Part shown: positions 56,718 to 64,000 of the stretch, one piece after another | Layout of the letters: every line of letters starts with the position of its first letter | Position numbering within the stretch: the stretch's first letter is position 1 | Assembly (NCBI GenBank): GCA_947496175.1 | Contig: CANMBU010000003.1 | Coordinates: forward strand, 310,001-374,000 | Source: an uncultured Roseovarius sp. | GTDB lineage: Bacteria > Pseudomonadota > Alphaproteobacteria > Rhodobacterales > Rhodobacteraceae | Reading direction: 5' to 3' | DNA: 64,000 nucleotides | The notes under the pieces: generated by a model | Databases searched by the model: none | Told to the model about the DNA's origin: nothing | What the model saw: only the letters and a program-made list of their open reading frames with translations | Program-made: the position numbers and the translations under genes

Positions 56718-57524
56718 TTACGCAGTATTAACTCCGGCGCGACGTGATGACCCGATCATGCGCTTCAGAAGAGGCTTGAGCGGCAAAAGAAGCATTCTGC
56801 CAATGAAAGTAAAGACCGGCCTGGACTTGCGCATCATTGCACTGGCGTACTCGTCAGCCTCTTTTTCCTGTTCAGCCACCTGTCCACCCTCAAGGTGCCC
56901 TGATACGTGGTGTCCGACTTCATGATAGAATGTAAATTCCGCGTCCAGACGCCTCCACCAGAGCTTCACTCCTCTGGCTGTGTCTGCGGGCCATGTCAGA
57001 ATGATCCCGGAGAAAAACAGATTATACTTTCCCAGATAATCGAGTTCTGAGCGGCGCGCGATTACATCAATGCGGGTCACGTTATCTAGCGATAGACCCT
57101 TTGTCTTGCTCCAGATTTCGATATTGCTAACGACCAGGGAACGATCAGCTATGTCAGCGGCAACGAATACAGGTATATTTTCTGCAATACGGGTTGCAGG
57201 TTCTTCAAAAATGCGCTGCGAAAGAACGTCCAACGTCTTAATATGCATGGGGTGTAAGTTGCTTTTTCGAAGCCTTTTGATTTCAAGCTCAAAAGCAGAT
57301 GCATCCAGTTCATCAAGTATGGCAAGCAATACACCAAAGTATTTGGTCAGAGGTCCGCGAGGGTTTTCAGCCCATGCAGATGACGCCAGTTTTTCTTGAA
57401 TTTGGCTGACAGAACTAGCCCCTTCTTGCAGAATTTCCCGCCATGCATCCCGAACGGTTTCAACATGATCCGTCGAAATACCTCTCAACAATCTGTCAAC
57501 GGATGGGCGGGGTTTTTCATTCAT
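56718..57524 (-). CDS. Uncharacterised HExxH metallopeptidase-like protein
   Basis: A 268-residue protein with a zinc-peptidase-like motif HEVGHH at residues 201-206 and a likely third ligand in QEKEADEYASAMM (Glu222), the spacing seen in gluzincin-type peptidases. A hydrophobic, proline-containing segment near the C-terminus (FIGRMLLLPLKPLL, about 240-253) may touch the membrane. The first 190 residues match nothing I know. The DNA is visibly less GC-rich than its neighbours and is bracketed by 15-bp direct repeats, suggesting recent acquisition. Catalytic activity is a prediction from the motif only. Confidence 0.7.
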   Translation of the reverse strand: MNEKPRPSVDRLLRGISTDHVETVRDAWREILQEGASSVSQIQEKLASSAWAENPRGPLTKYFGVLLAILDELDASAFELEIKRLRKSNLHPMHIKTLDVLSQRIFEEPATRIAENIPVFVAADIADRSLVVSNIEIWSKTKGLSLDNVTRIDVIARRSELDYLGKYNLFFSGIILTWPADTARGVKLWWRRLDAEFTFYHEVGHHVSGHLEGGQVAEQEKEADEYASAMMRKSRPVFTFIGRMLLLPLKPLLKRMIGSSRRAGVNTA

Positions 57525-58003
57525 AAGTTAAACAAGAACACGAGATATGGGCGATAGTTGGACGCTTGAGGCACTTTTAGCGATGAGAATTATTCTTGGG
57601 ATAATAGAGGCATTAACTCGATGCTGCTGACCGCACGCTCTACAATTGCACTCACACTGGCCTGGGAGCTTTCTTTCGATGCTTTTGCTTGGGCAAACTC
57701 AATCTGACCGGCAACTTTGCGGACAGAGCAGCCATATCCAATTGGAGTGCGAAGACGCGTGATGGCCAGCCCGGGGGGTGGTCCGGCACTCGCACGGCGG
57801 GGCTGCGCCCCTTGGTCCGTGCCATGGGCGCGATGAGCAGAGGTCTTGAATGGTCTCTGAGCGGTGATCCAAAAATAAGAAATCCAGCAGATGTTGGCGC
57901 ACGGCAATTGATATCCCCCGATATGAGTTTTTTCCACCTTTCCCCTTGGCAGCGCGCCGCATCCTTGCTTTGCTAAAGCGCACATTATGTCGTGGAGGGG
58001 CGA
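57525..58003. other. Intergenic region upstream of the metallopeptidase-like gene
   Basis: 479 bases. The left part is upstream DNA of the minus-strand metallopeptidase-like gene. A minus frame at about 57590-57710 reads plausibly at its C-terminal end (SAIVERAVSSIELMPLLSQE) but has no good start and runs into the repeat at 57715, so it may be a gene remnant. The right part returns to high GC and holds the promoter of the carboxylate-amine ligase gene. Confidence 0.45.
57715..57735 (+). repeat. Right copy of CTTTGCGGACA repeat
   Basis: CTTTGCGGACAGAGC followed by AGCCAT. It also resembles 41339-41359 (CTTTGCGGACAGTGC then TGCCAT). Confidence 0.6.
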
Positions 58004-59137
58004 ATGGCCCAGGACAACCCGGAATTCACCATCGGGATCGAGGAGGAATATCTTCTGGTTGATCGCGACAGCCTGGCCCTGGCCGAAGCGCCGCCGGATT
58101 TGATGGAGGCCTGTGCGGCTGAGCTTGAAGGTCAGGTCGCGCCGGAATTCCTCAAGTGTCAGATCGAGATTGGCACCAAAGTGTGCGCGAATGTGGCCGA
58201 GGCGCGCGAGGATTTACGGCGGTTGCGCTCTTGCGTGTCGAAACATGCTGCGATGTATAATCTCGCGCCCATTGCCGCCTCGTGCCATCCTTTCTCAGAC
58301 TGGCGGGATCAGCATCATACCGACAAGGATCGTTACAACGATCTTTCCAGTGACCTTGCTGGTGTCGTCCAACGCATGCTGATCTGCGGCATGCATGTGC
58401 ATGTGGGCATCGGTGCGCCGGACCGGCGGATCGACCTGATGAACCAGCTGAGTTATTTTCTGCCACATCTGCTGGCGCTAAGCTGTTCCTCGCCCTATTG
58501 GCAGGGGCGGGATACCGGGCTGGACAGTTATCGGCTGACGGTCTTTGACAACCTGCCGCGCACCGGTCTGCCGCCGCATATGGACAGTTTCGGAGAGTTT
58601 GAACGCGCCGTGCAGATTCTTGTTGATCTGGGCGTGATAGAAGACAGCTCAAAGATCTGGTGGGATTTGCGCCCGTCTTCGCGCTTTCCAACGCTGGAGT
58701 CGCGGATTTGCGATGTGCAGCCGCGATTGGAGCATACCTTGATGCTGGCCGCGCTGACGCAGGCGCTCACGCGCATGCTCTGGCGGTTGGCCACAAAGAA
58801 CCAGCGCTGGCGGCTCTATGACCGGTTTCTGGTCGATGAAAACCGCTGGCGGGCCCAGCGGTATGGTGTGCGCGAGGGGCTGATTGATTTTGGACGCCAA
58901 GAGATTGTTCCGACCGCAGATCTCATCGAAGAGATGATCGACCTGCTCGCAGAAGATGCGCTTTTCTTTGAATCCGTGACTGAAATCGAGGCTGCGCGGG
59001 ATGTGATGCGCACGGGCACATCCTCAACCCGGCAACGTGCCGCGTATGAGACCGCGTGTGCATCGGGTGCAAGCCATGATGCAGGCCTGCAGGCGGTTGT
59101 GACGCACCTCATTGAAGAGTTTCACGCCGATTTATAG
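58004..59137 (+). CDS. Carboxylate-amine ligase, GCS2/YbdK type
   Basis: A 377-residue member of the glutamate-cysteine ligase type 2 family. The ATG at 58004 has GGAGG five bases upstream, so the GTG at 57992 is rejected. Seen are [19 protein letters not shown] at the N-terminus, the CGMHVHVGI segment of the active site, and [19 protein letters not shown]. YbdK proteins show weak gamma-glutamylcysteine ligase activity, but their true role is unclear. It stands alone before the L,D-transpeptidase. Confidence 0.9.
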   Translation: MAQDNPEFTIGIEEEYLLVDRDSLALAEAPPDLMEACAAELEGQVAPEFLKCQIEIGTKVCANVAEAREDLRRLRSCVSKHAAMYNLAPIAASCHPFSDWRDQHHTDKDRYNDLSSDLAGVVQRMLICGMHVHVGIGAPDRRIDLMNQLSYFLPHLLALSCSSPYWQGRDTGLDSYRLTVFDNLPRTGLPPHMDSFGEFERAVQILVDLGVIEDSSKIWWDLRPSSRFPTLESRICDVQPRLEHTLMLAALTQALTRMLWRLATKNQRWRLYDRFLVDENRWRAQRYGVREGLIDFGRQEIVPTADLIEEMIDLLAEDALFFESVTEIEAARDVMRTGTSSTRQRAAYETACASGASHDAGLQAVVTHLIEEFHADL

Positions 59138-59257
59138 CCAAATTGCGATCACACTCACGTGAGATACGGTGGTTGCGACATCTCTCCCTCTCGTTTTTTG
59201 TCGTCTAAGATGGCATTTAGTGCGTTGAACATCGTCACTGTGAGGGAACAGATCGTC

Positions 59258-59824
59258 ATGTCGAACTTCAAGATGACGCGCCGTGCGCTTATGATGGGGG
59301 CAGCAACCACCTTGGCCACTCCGGCCATTTTGCGCGCTGAGGAGCTGAGCACACAAACGGCTGTACGTCGCAATACCTCTTCATTCCAAACCCGCGATTG
59401 GTCGAATTATTTCGATGAATTAGGGGTGGGCCGTATCGTTTGCGACATTGACAGCCGGGCCTTGCATCACTGGTCCTCGGATGGCACGTACAAGCTTTAT
59501 CCATCCTCCGTGCCCATGACCGACGAATTGACCCGCCGTGGCTACACAGAGGTTGTTCGCAAGAAGGTTGGCCCGACATGGACGCCCACCGCCAACATGC
59601 GCAAACGCGACCCCAGCCTGCCGGCCTTTATGGAAGCTGGCCCCGGCAATCCGCTTGGCACGCATGCGATGTATCTCAGCTGGCCTGCCTATCTCATCCA
59701 TGGCACGCATGACACACGCAAGATTGGGCGGCGCTCATCCTCTGGCTGCATCGGGCTTTACAATGAGCACATCGCCGAAGTCTTTGCCAAGACCGAGGTT
59801 GGAACGAAGGTTCTGCTGCTTTAG
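59258..59824 (+). CDS. L,D-transpeptidase (YkuD domain)
   Basis: A 188-residue exported enzyme that cross-links or modifies peptidoglycan with an active-site cysteine. The ATG at 59258 gives a signal with a twin-arginine-like start (KMTRRALMMGAATTLATPAIL). The catalytic motif is HGTHDTRKIGRRSSSGCIGL, with His and Cys spaced as in YkuD. The frame start at 59159 would add 33 residues ahead of the signal and is rejected. A strong terminator follows. Confidence 0.92.
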   Translation: MSNFKMTRRALMMGAATTLATPAILRAEELSTQTAVRRNTSSFQTRDWSNYFDELGVGRIVCDIDSRALHHWSSDGTYKLYPSSVPMTDELTRRGYTEVVRKKVGPTWTPTANMRKRDPSLPAFMEAGPGNPLGTHAMYLSWPAYLIHGTHDTRKIGRRSSSGCIGLYNEHIAEVFAKTEVGTKVLLL

Positions 59825-59851
59825 CCGCGATCAAGGAAATTGCATTGTTTC

Positions 59852-59887
59852 AGGGCGCGAGCATCTCATCTCGCGCCCTTTGTTTTT
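59852..59887 (+). terminator. Rho-independent terminator after the L,D-transpeptidase
   Basis: A perfect ten-pair stem AGGGCGCGAG / CTCGCGCCCT with an eight-base loop, followed by TTGTTTTT. It starts 28 bases after the stop codon. Confidence 0.9.
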
Positions 59888-59901
59888 CCAATTTCGTTGA
59901 G

Positions 59902-60162
59902 TTAGCCAGCCACCATAGATCTGCGCGGTTTGCGAGCTTTGAACCGGGTATCCGCCATCACGCTGTGCTGCAGCCCCCAGAAAGCGATTAACGCGACATT
60001 GGCAAAAATGGCCGGAAGAACAGGCAGCTGCGGGGAAAGTGGGGAGGGCTGGTTGATCGTGATGGGTAGGATCAGCCCCTTGATAAACAGGATCAGGGCG
60101 ACGAGCACCGTGACGGCGAGGGCGTAGCAGGTCAGGCTATAGGCCATTGCGAAAAGTCTCAT
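59902..60162 (-). pseudogene. Truncated NnrU/MddA-like membrane protein
   Basis: An 86-residue frame from the ATG at 60162 (GGAGA upstream). It has two membrane helices and then FWGLQHSVMADTRFKARKPRR. The QHSVMA..FK segment is the conserved beginning of NnrU/methanethiol S-methyltransferase-like proteins, which normally continue for about 150 more residues with the methyltransferase core. Here the frame stops soon after, and only 78 bases separate it from the transpeptidase. It looks like a remnant truncated at its 3' end, although expression of a short protein cannot be excluded. Confidence 0.65.
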
Positions 60163-60291
60163 GAATGTCTCCAATCTTGGCAAAAGCGAAGTGATGAAGA
60201 CGGCCTAGAGCGAGAATGCTTCAATCTGACGTCGCGGAAGCCCCCGTTTGGTTTCAATTGTTTCTGGTGTGGACATGAGGAGCGCCAAGAC

Positions 60292-60319
60292 AAAAGCCCC
60301 GCCGAAGGGACGGGGCTTT
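60292..60319 (-). terminator. Rho-independent terminator after mmsA
   Basis: On the minus strand AAAGCCCCG pairs with CGGGGCTTT around nine bases, and the sequence continues TTGTC after the stem. It lies 27 bases after the mmsA stop and fits termination of that gene. Confidence 0.8.
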
Positions 60320-60345
60320 CGCAAGATGTTCAGATTGCGTTTGGA

Positions 60346-61845
60346 TTAATCCATCGCTTTGAAATTGAACTCGCCGCCTTCCTTGATGCCAGAAGGCCAG
60401 CGTGAGGTGATGGTCTTGGTGCGGGTGTAAAAGCGGAACGCATCCGGCCCATGTTGGTTGAGATCGCCAAAGGCTGATTTCTTCCACCCACCGAACGTAT
60501 GATAAGCCAGCGGTACCGGGATCGGGACGTTAATACCCACCATGCCGACATTGATCCGATTGGCAAAGTCGCGGGCCGCGTCACCATCTCGCGTGAAAAT
60601 CGCGGTGCCGTTGCCGTATTCGTGGTCCATGGCCAGGCCAATGGCTTCTTCATAGCTGCCCGCGCGCACAGTCGAAAGGACAGGACCAAAAATCTCTTTT
60701 TTATAGATATCCATGTCGGGCGTGACCCGGTCAAAGAGATGCGGGCCGACAAAGAATCCATCTTCATAGCCTTGCAATGAGAAGTCGCGGCCATCGACCA
60801 CCAGTTCAGCGCCTTGTTGAATGCCGGACTCAATGAGGCCCAGAATGTTCTGTTTCGCCGCTGCTGTAACCACAGGGCCATAGTCCACGTCGTCGCCCGC
60901 CGTGTAGGGGCCGACTTTCAGTTTCTCAATTCGAGGCACGAGTTTTTCAATCAACTTATCTGCAGCCTCATCGCCGACAGGCACGGCCACTGAAATCGCC
61001 ATGCAGCGTTCGCCCGCCGCGCCGTATCCTGCCCCGATCAGCGCGTCGGCGGCTTGATCCATATCAGCGTCAGGCATGACAATCATATGGTTCTTGGCCC
61101 CGCCAAAGCACTGCACGCGCTTGCCGTTTGAACAGCCGCGACCGTAAATATATTCTGCAATCGGGGTTGAGCCGACAAAGCCGATGGATTGCACGGTCTC
61201 ATTGTCCAGCATCGCATCCACAGCTTCTTTGTCACCATTCACGACCTGCAAAAGGCCCTTGGGCAGCCCGGCTTCTTCCATCAATTCAGCCAGCATGATC
61301 GGCACGGATGGGTCGCGCTCGGAGGGTTTGAGGATAAACGCGTTGCCGCAGGCCAGCGCCGGGGCGAACATCCACATCGGGATCATGGCGGGGAAGTTGA
61401 AAGGCGTGATGCCGCCCGTCACACCCAAGGGCTGACGCATGGAATACATGTCGATGCCGGGACCCGCGCTATCAGTGAATTCGCCCTTCAGCATCTGCGG
61501 CGCGCCGATGCAGTATTCCACCACTTCCAAACCGCGCTGCACGTCGCCCTTGGCATCGGGGAAGGTTTTGCCATGTTCCGAGCTCAGCGCCTCAGCCAGC
61601 TTGTCCATGTCGCGATTGAGAAGGCGCACGAATTCCATCATGACCCGTGCACGGCGCTGCGGGTTGGTTGCCCCCCAGGCCGGTTGTGCGGCGGCGGCAA
61701 CCTCGACCGCTTGGTCAAACTCTTCCTTGCTGGCCAGCGGACAGCGTGATTGCACTTCGCCGGTCGCGGGGTTGAAGACATCGGAAAAGCGGCCCGATGT
61801 GCCGGACACGCGTTCGCCGTTGATGTAGTGGGTCAGGTCTTTCAT
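60346..61845 (-). CDS. mmsA: Methylmalonate-semialdehyde dehydrogenase (CoA-acylating)
   Basis: Converts methylmalonate or malonate semialdehyde to propionyl- or acetyl-CoA with NAD+, in valine, inositol and beta-alanine breakdown. The ATG at 61845, with TTGGAGGAG upstream, gives 499 residues. The catalytic cysteine is Cys281 (GAAGERCMAISVAV), NFPAMIPMWMFAPALACGN is typical of MmsA, and FGGAKNHMIVMPDAD is a conserved cofactor segment. The frame is open to 61935 but that extension is polar and unlike the family. It is divergent from a LysR regulator. Confidence 0.95.
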   Translation of the reverse strand: MKDLTHYINGERVSGTSGRFSDVFNPATGEVQSRCPLASKEEFDQAVEVAAAAQPAWGATNPQRRARVMMEFVRLLNRDMDKLAEALSSEHGKTFPDAKGDVQRGLEVVEYCIGAPQMLKGEFTDSAGPGIDMYSMRQPLGVTGGITPFNFPAMIPMWMFAPALACGNAFILKPSERDPSVPIMLAELMEEAGLPKGLLQVVNGDKEAVDAMLDNETVQSIGFVGSTPIAEYIYGRGCSNGKRVQCFGGAKNHMIVMPDADMDQAADALIGAGYGAAGERCMAISVAVPVGDEAADKLIEKLVPRIEKLKVGPYTAGDDVDYGPVVTAAAKQNILGLIESGIQQGAELVVDGRDFSLQGYEDGFFVGPHLFDRVTPDMDIYKKEIFGPVLSTVRAGSYEEAIGLAMDHEYGNGTAIFTRDGDAARDFANRINVGMVGINVPIPVPLAYHTFGGWKKSAFGDLNQHGPDAFRFYTRTKTITSRWPSGIKEGGEFNFKAMD

Positions 61846-61879
61846 GGCACTCCTCCAAGATTTTAAGCGGAGGATAGTG

Positions 61880-61936
61880 TTGCATTTTTTGTGGTAAAAG
61901 AGGCAATGTCTCAAAAAGGTTTTGCATTTTTGCAAA
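61880..61936. promoter_or_regulatory. Candidate LysR-type operator between mmsA and the LysR gene
   Basis: TTTGCA-TTTT-TGCAAA at 61921-61936 is a perfect dyad of the LysR T-N11-A kind. A related half (TTGCATTTTTTG) lies about 41 bases to the left at 61880. A strong and a weak site spaced like this fit the recall and activation sites of LysR regulators. Confidence 0.5.
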
Positions 61937-61963
61937 GCGCTGCGAATTTAAACGGAGCGGACG

Positions 61964-62860
61964 ATGGATGCCAAATGGGATGACTTGCGCGTGTTTCTCG
62001 CTGTTGCACGGTCTGAGAGTCTGTCAGGCGCCGGGCGTGCGCTCAAACTTGATCCTGCCACAGTGGGACGGCGCATTGGCAGGCTGGAGCATGTCTACAG
62101 CACGCCGCTTTTTGCCAAATCACCCACCGGATACGCGCTCACGGACGCAGGCCAACGGCTTATGGCCCATGCCAGCCGCGCCGAGCTTGCCATGCAGGAC
62201 GCCTCAGAAGAACTTGCCGGACAAGCCGGGGGTCTGTCAGGTCAAATCCGCATTGGCGCACCTGACGGTGTGGCGAATTTCCTCTTGCCGCAGGTCTGTG
62301 CATCCATCGCCGCCGAGAACCCCGAGCTGGAGGTTCAGATCGTCGCACAACCGCGGGTCTTCAGCCTGACGCGGCGCGAGGCGGACATGGTTGTGGCCGT
62401 CAGCCCGCCCACAGCCGGACGGCTCAGCGTGCAGAAAATCATCGATTATAGCCTTCATCTGGCGGCCTCTGGTGCCTATTTGCGTCAAGCGCCAGCCATC
62501 ACTGCGTTAAGCGATCTCAAGGCGCATCGCATGGTGGGGTATATCCCGGACATGATCTTCGACAAGGAATTGGATTACCTGCATGAAACCGGTATCGAGC
62601 GTGTCGCTTTGGCCTCAAACTCTGTGTCGGTGCAAATGAACTGGATCAAGCAAGGCGGCGGCGTTGGCATTGTGCATGACTTTGCACGCGCCTGGTTTGA
62701 TGACGTTATCACGGTCCTTCCAGAGGTATTTTCCCTGACGCGCAGCTTCTATCTTGTGCGGCACGAAGATGATCGCAGGCTTGAGCGGATGAACCGGTTT
62801 GCCGAGGCGCTCAGCACCGGCATTCGGCATGAGGTGGCGCGTCTTGAGGCTAAAACTTGA
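61964..62860 (+). CDS. LysR family transcriptional regulator
   Basis: A 298-residue regulator. The N-terminal helix-turn-helix (WDDLRVFLAVARSESLSGAGRALKLDPATVGRRIGRLE) is of LysR type, and the periplasmic-binding-like effector domain follows from about residue 90. It is divergent from mmsA with 118 bases between and probably controls it. The effector is unknown. Confidence 0.92.
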   Translation: MDAKWDDLRVFLAVARSESLSGAGRALKLDPATVGRRIGRLEHVYSTPLFAKSPTGYALTDAGQRLMAHASRAELAMQDASEELAGQAGGLSGQIRIGAPDGVANFLLPQVCASIAAENPELEVQIVAQPRVFSLTRREADMVVAVSPPTAGRLSVQKIIDYSLHLAASGAYLRQAPAITALSDLKAHRMVGYIPDMIFDKELDYLHETGIERVALASNSVSVQMNWIKQGGGVGIVHDFARAWFDDVITVLPEVFSLTRSFYLVRHEDDRRLERMNRFAEALSTGIRHEVARLEAKT

Positions 62861-62918
62861 CAGAATTCTGCGTCTAAGAGACGCTGAACACAGAAATTTT
62901 CAGGAAGAGGGACCTAAA

Positions 62919-63353
62919 ATGATTGTCCAACAGATTTTGCAGTCCAAAGGCAATGATGCTGTGATCACCATCACGCCGCGGACAAATGTCGCTGACGCGG
63001 CAGCACTTTTGTCCGAGCACCGCATCGGTGGTCTGGTTGTTTCAGGCGACGGCAAATCCGCGGATGGCATCCTGTCGGAACGAGACATCGTGCGCGCGCT
63101 TGCCTTAAAGGGCGGTGGGTGCCTGAATGATCATGTCTCAGACCTGATGACCCCTGATCCGGTGTGTTGTTCGCGTCAGGACAGCGCCGATCACGTGCTT
63201 GGCCGCATGACCGAGGGACGTTTTCGCCATATGCCGGTGGTCGAAGACGGCGCATTGGTTGGCATCGTGACAATCGGCGACGTGGTCAAGGCCCGCCTGC
63301 AAGAGCTTTCCATGGAGAAAGAGGCGCTGGAAAGCATGGTGATGGGGCACTGA
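62919..63353 (+). CDS. CBS-pair protein
   Basis: A 144-residue protein made of two CBS domains (about 8-60 and 75-130; LLSEHRIGGLVVSGDGKSADGILSERDIVRAL and RMTEGRFRHMPVVEDGALVGIVTIGDVV). CBS pairs bind adenosine nucleotides and act as energy sensors. The ATG at 62919 has GAGGG upstream; the frame start at 62799 lies inside the LysR gene and is rejected. The partner protein is unknown. Confidence 0.9.
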   Translation: MIVQQILQSKGNDAVITITPRTNVADAAALLSEHRIGGLVVSGDGKSADGILSERDIVRALALKGGGCLNDHVSDLMTPDPVCCSRQDSADHVLGRMTEGRFRHMPVVEDGALVGIVTIGDVVKARLQELSMEKEALESMVMGH

Positions 63354-63376
63354 CGCGCAAATGACGCACGGTCTCT

Positions 63377-63400
63377 GATTTCACTGTTTCACAAATACTC
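63377..63400 (-). repeat. Dispersed repeat, copy 4
   Basis: On the minus strand it starts GAGTATTT and ends ACAGTGAAATC, close to copy 2 at 44759. It lies between the CBS gene and coaD. Confidence 0.6.
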
Positions 63401-63477
63401 AATTCGGCGCTCGACGCTTGCAATCACCCCGGTCCTGGTGTTGCTTGCTCGGGCAATTGATGAAAGAGGCCTCTGTC

Positions 63478-63978
63478 ATGCGCATTGGTTTGTACCCTGG
63501 CACATTTGACCCAATCACGTTGGGCCATACCGATATCATCGCACGCGCTGCAACCCTTGTGGACCGGCTTGTCATCGGTGTGGCGATCAATCGGGACAAG
63601 GGGCCACTCTTTACGCTCGAAGAACGCGTGGCCATGGTCGAGGCAGAATGCGCAGGGATTTGCGATGAGACCGGTGTCGAGATCGTCGCCCATCCTTTTG
63701 AAAACCTGCTCATTGACTGCGCCCGTGATGTGGGGGCCAGTATGATCATTCGGGGTCTGCGCGCGGTGGCGGATTTCGAGTATGAATTCCAGATGGTGGG
63801 TATGAACCGGGCGATGGATGACCGTATTGAGACGGTTTTCCTGATGGCGGATGCCCGGCGTCAGGCGATTGCCAGCAAGCTGGTCAAGGAAATCGCGCGG
63901 CTGGGGGGGGATGTGTCCAAATTTGTGCCGCCTGAAGTCAATACAGCTTTGACCGCAAAGTACGACGCCAAGCGGTAA
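63478..63978 (+). CDS. coaD: Phosphopantetheine adenylyltransferase
   Basis: Makes dephospho-CoA, the penultimate step of coenzyme A synthesis, 166 residues from the ATG at 63478. IGLYPGTFDPITLGHTDII holds the nucleotidyl-transfer TxGH motif (here LGHT), and GLRAVADFEYEFQMVGMNR and KEIARLGGDVSKFVPP are typical. AGAGG lies upstream of the start, and ATG at 63460 would add six residues. It ends 22 bases before the window edge. Confidence 0.97.
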   Translation: MRIGLYPGTFDPITLGHTDIIARAATLVDRLVIGVAINRDKGPLFTLEERVAMVEAECAGICDETGVEIVAHPFENLLIDCARDVGASMIIRGLRAVADFEYEFQMVGMNRAMDDRIETVFLMADARRQAIASKLVKEIARLGGDVSKFVPPEVNTALTAKYDAKR

Positions 63979-64000
63979 GACAGCTTAGAATTTCTGCGTC

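Noticed and set aside
57590-57985. 131-residue minus-strand frame
   Set aside because: Only its last 35-40 residues read plausibly. The rest crosses the repeat at 57715 and high-GC DNA with biased codons, so it is at most a remnant.

Overview
The window is a stretch of alphaproteobacterial chromosome, most likely from the Roseobacter group of the Rhodobacteraceae. This is inferred from protein character: the urea ABC transporter next to urease, class II B12-dependent ribonucleotide reductase, two GcvT-family demethylase-like flavoproteins, a Hint/RTX secreted protein, and a high-GC base with AT-richer accessory patches. No 16S or other species marker is present, so the genus is not claimed.

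Layout. Positions 1-5982 (minus) hold urtABCDE, the high-affinity urea ABC transporter, with urtE cut by the left edge. A small secreted protein of unknown function (6269-6655) separates it from the plus-strand urease operon ureDABCEFG (6890-11888). Transporter and urease together import urea and hydrolyse it to ammonia and CO2. Two small membrane proteins follow. A minus-strand housekeeping block runs from 13156 to 20272: rluE, trpE, ppiD, an aminotransferase, gpt, a LysE exporter and fabI. A plus-strand block follows: pdxH, a double cold-shock protein, a DUF192 protein, tRNA-Pro(TGG) and nrdJ, which has a candidate pair of NrdR boxes.

Positions 26769-31062 hold an FkbM methyltransferase, an arginase/ornithine cyclodeaminase operon with a divergent Lrp-type regulator, dsbB and a DedA-like protein. 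After tRNA-Leu(CAA) comes a gtr-like envelope glycosylation cluster: a polytopic GT-C-like protein, a GtrA flippase, a SAM methyltransferase and a GtrB-like glycosyltransferase. A Hint/RTX secreted protein and a MocA-like nucleotidyltransferase follow. Two paralogous FAD/GcvT proteins flank a GNAT gene. Then come corC, xerD, a secreted helical protein with a 49-residue partner, aroK-aroB, and an arsenic operon arsR-arsC-aqpS.

The right part holds tyrS divergent from an overlapping operon anmK / Asp-Glu racemase-like / PLP lyase-like. Next is a small low-GC insert encoding a HExxH metallopeptidase-like protein. The window ends with a GCS2-type carboxylate-amine ligase, an L,D-transpeptidase, a truncated NnrU/MddA-like remnant, mmsA with a divergent LysR regulator, a CBS-pair protein and coaD.

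The least explained signals are short repeats. A 13-bp tandem repeat lies at the ureD start and changes its reading frame. An 11-bp tandem array lies upstream of a demethylase-like gene. Two families of dispersed intergenic repeats are present, one of which brackets the metallopeptidase-like gene. No CRISPR array, transposase or prophage was seen.
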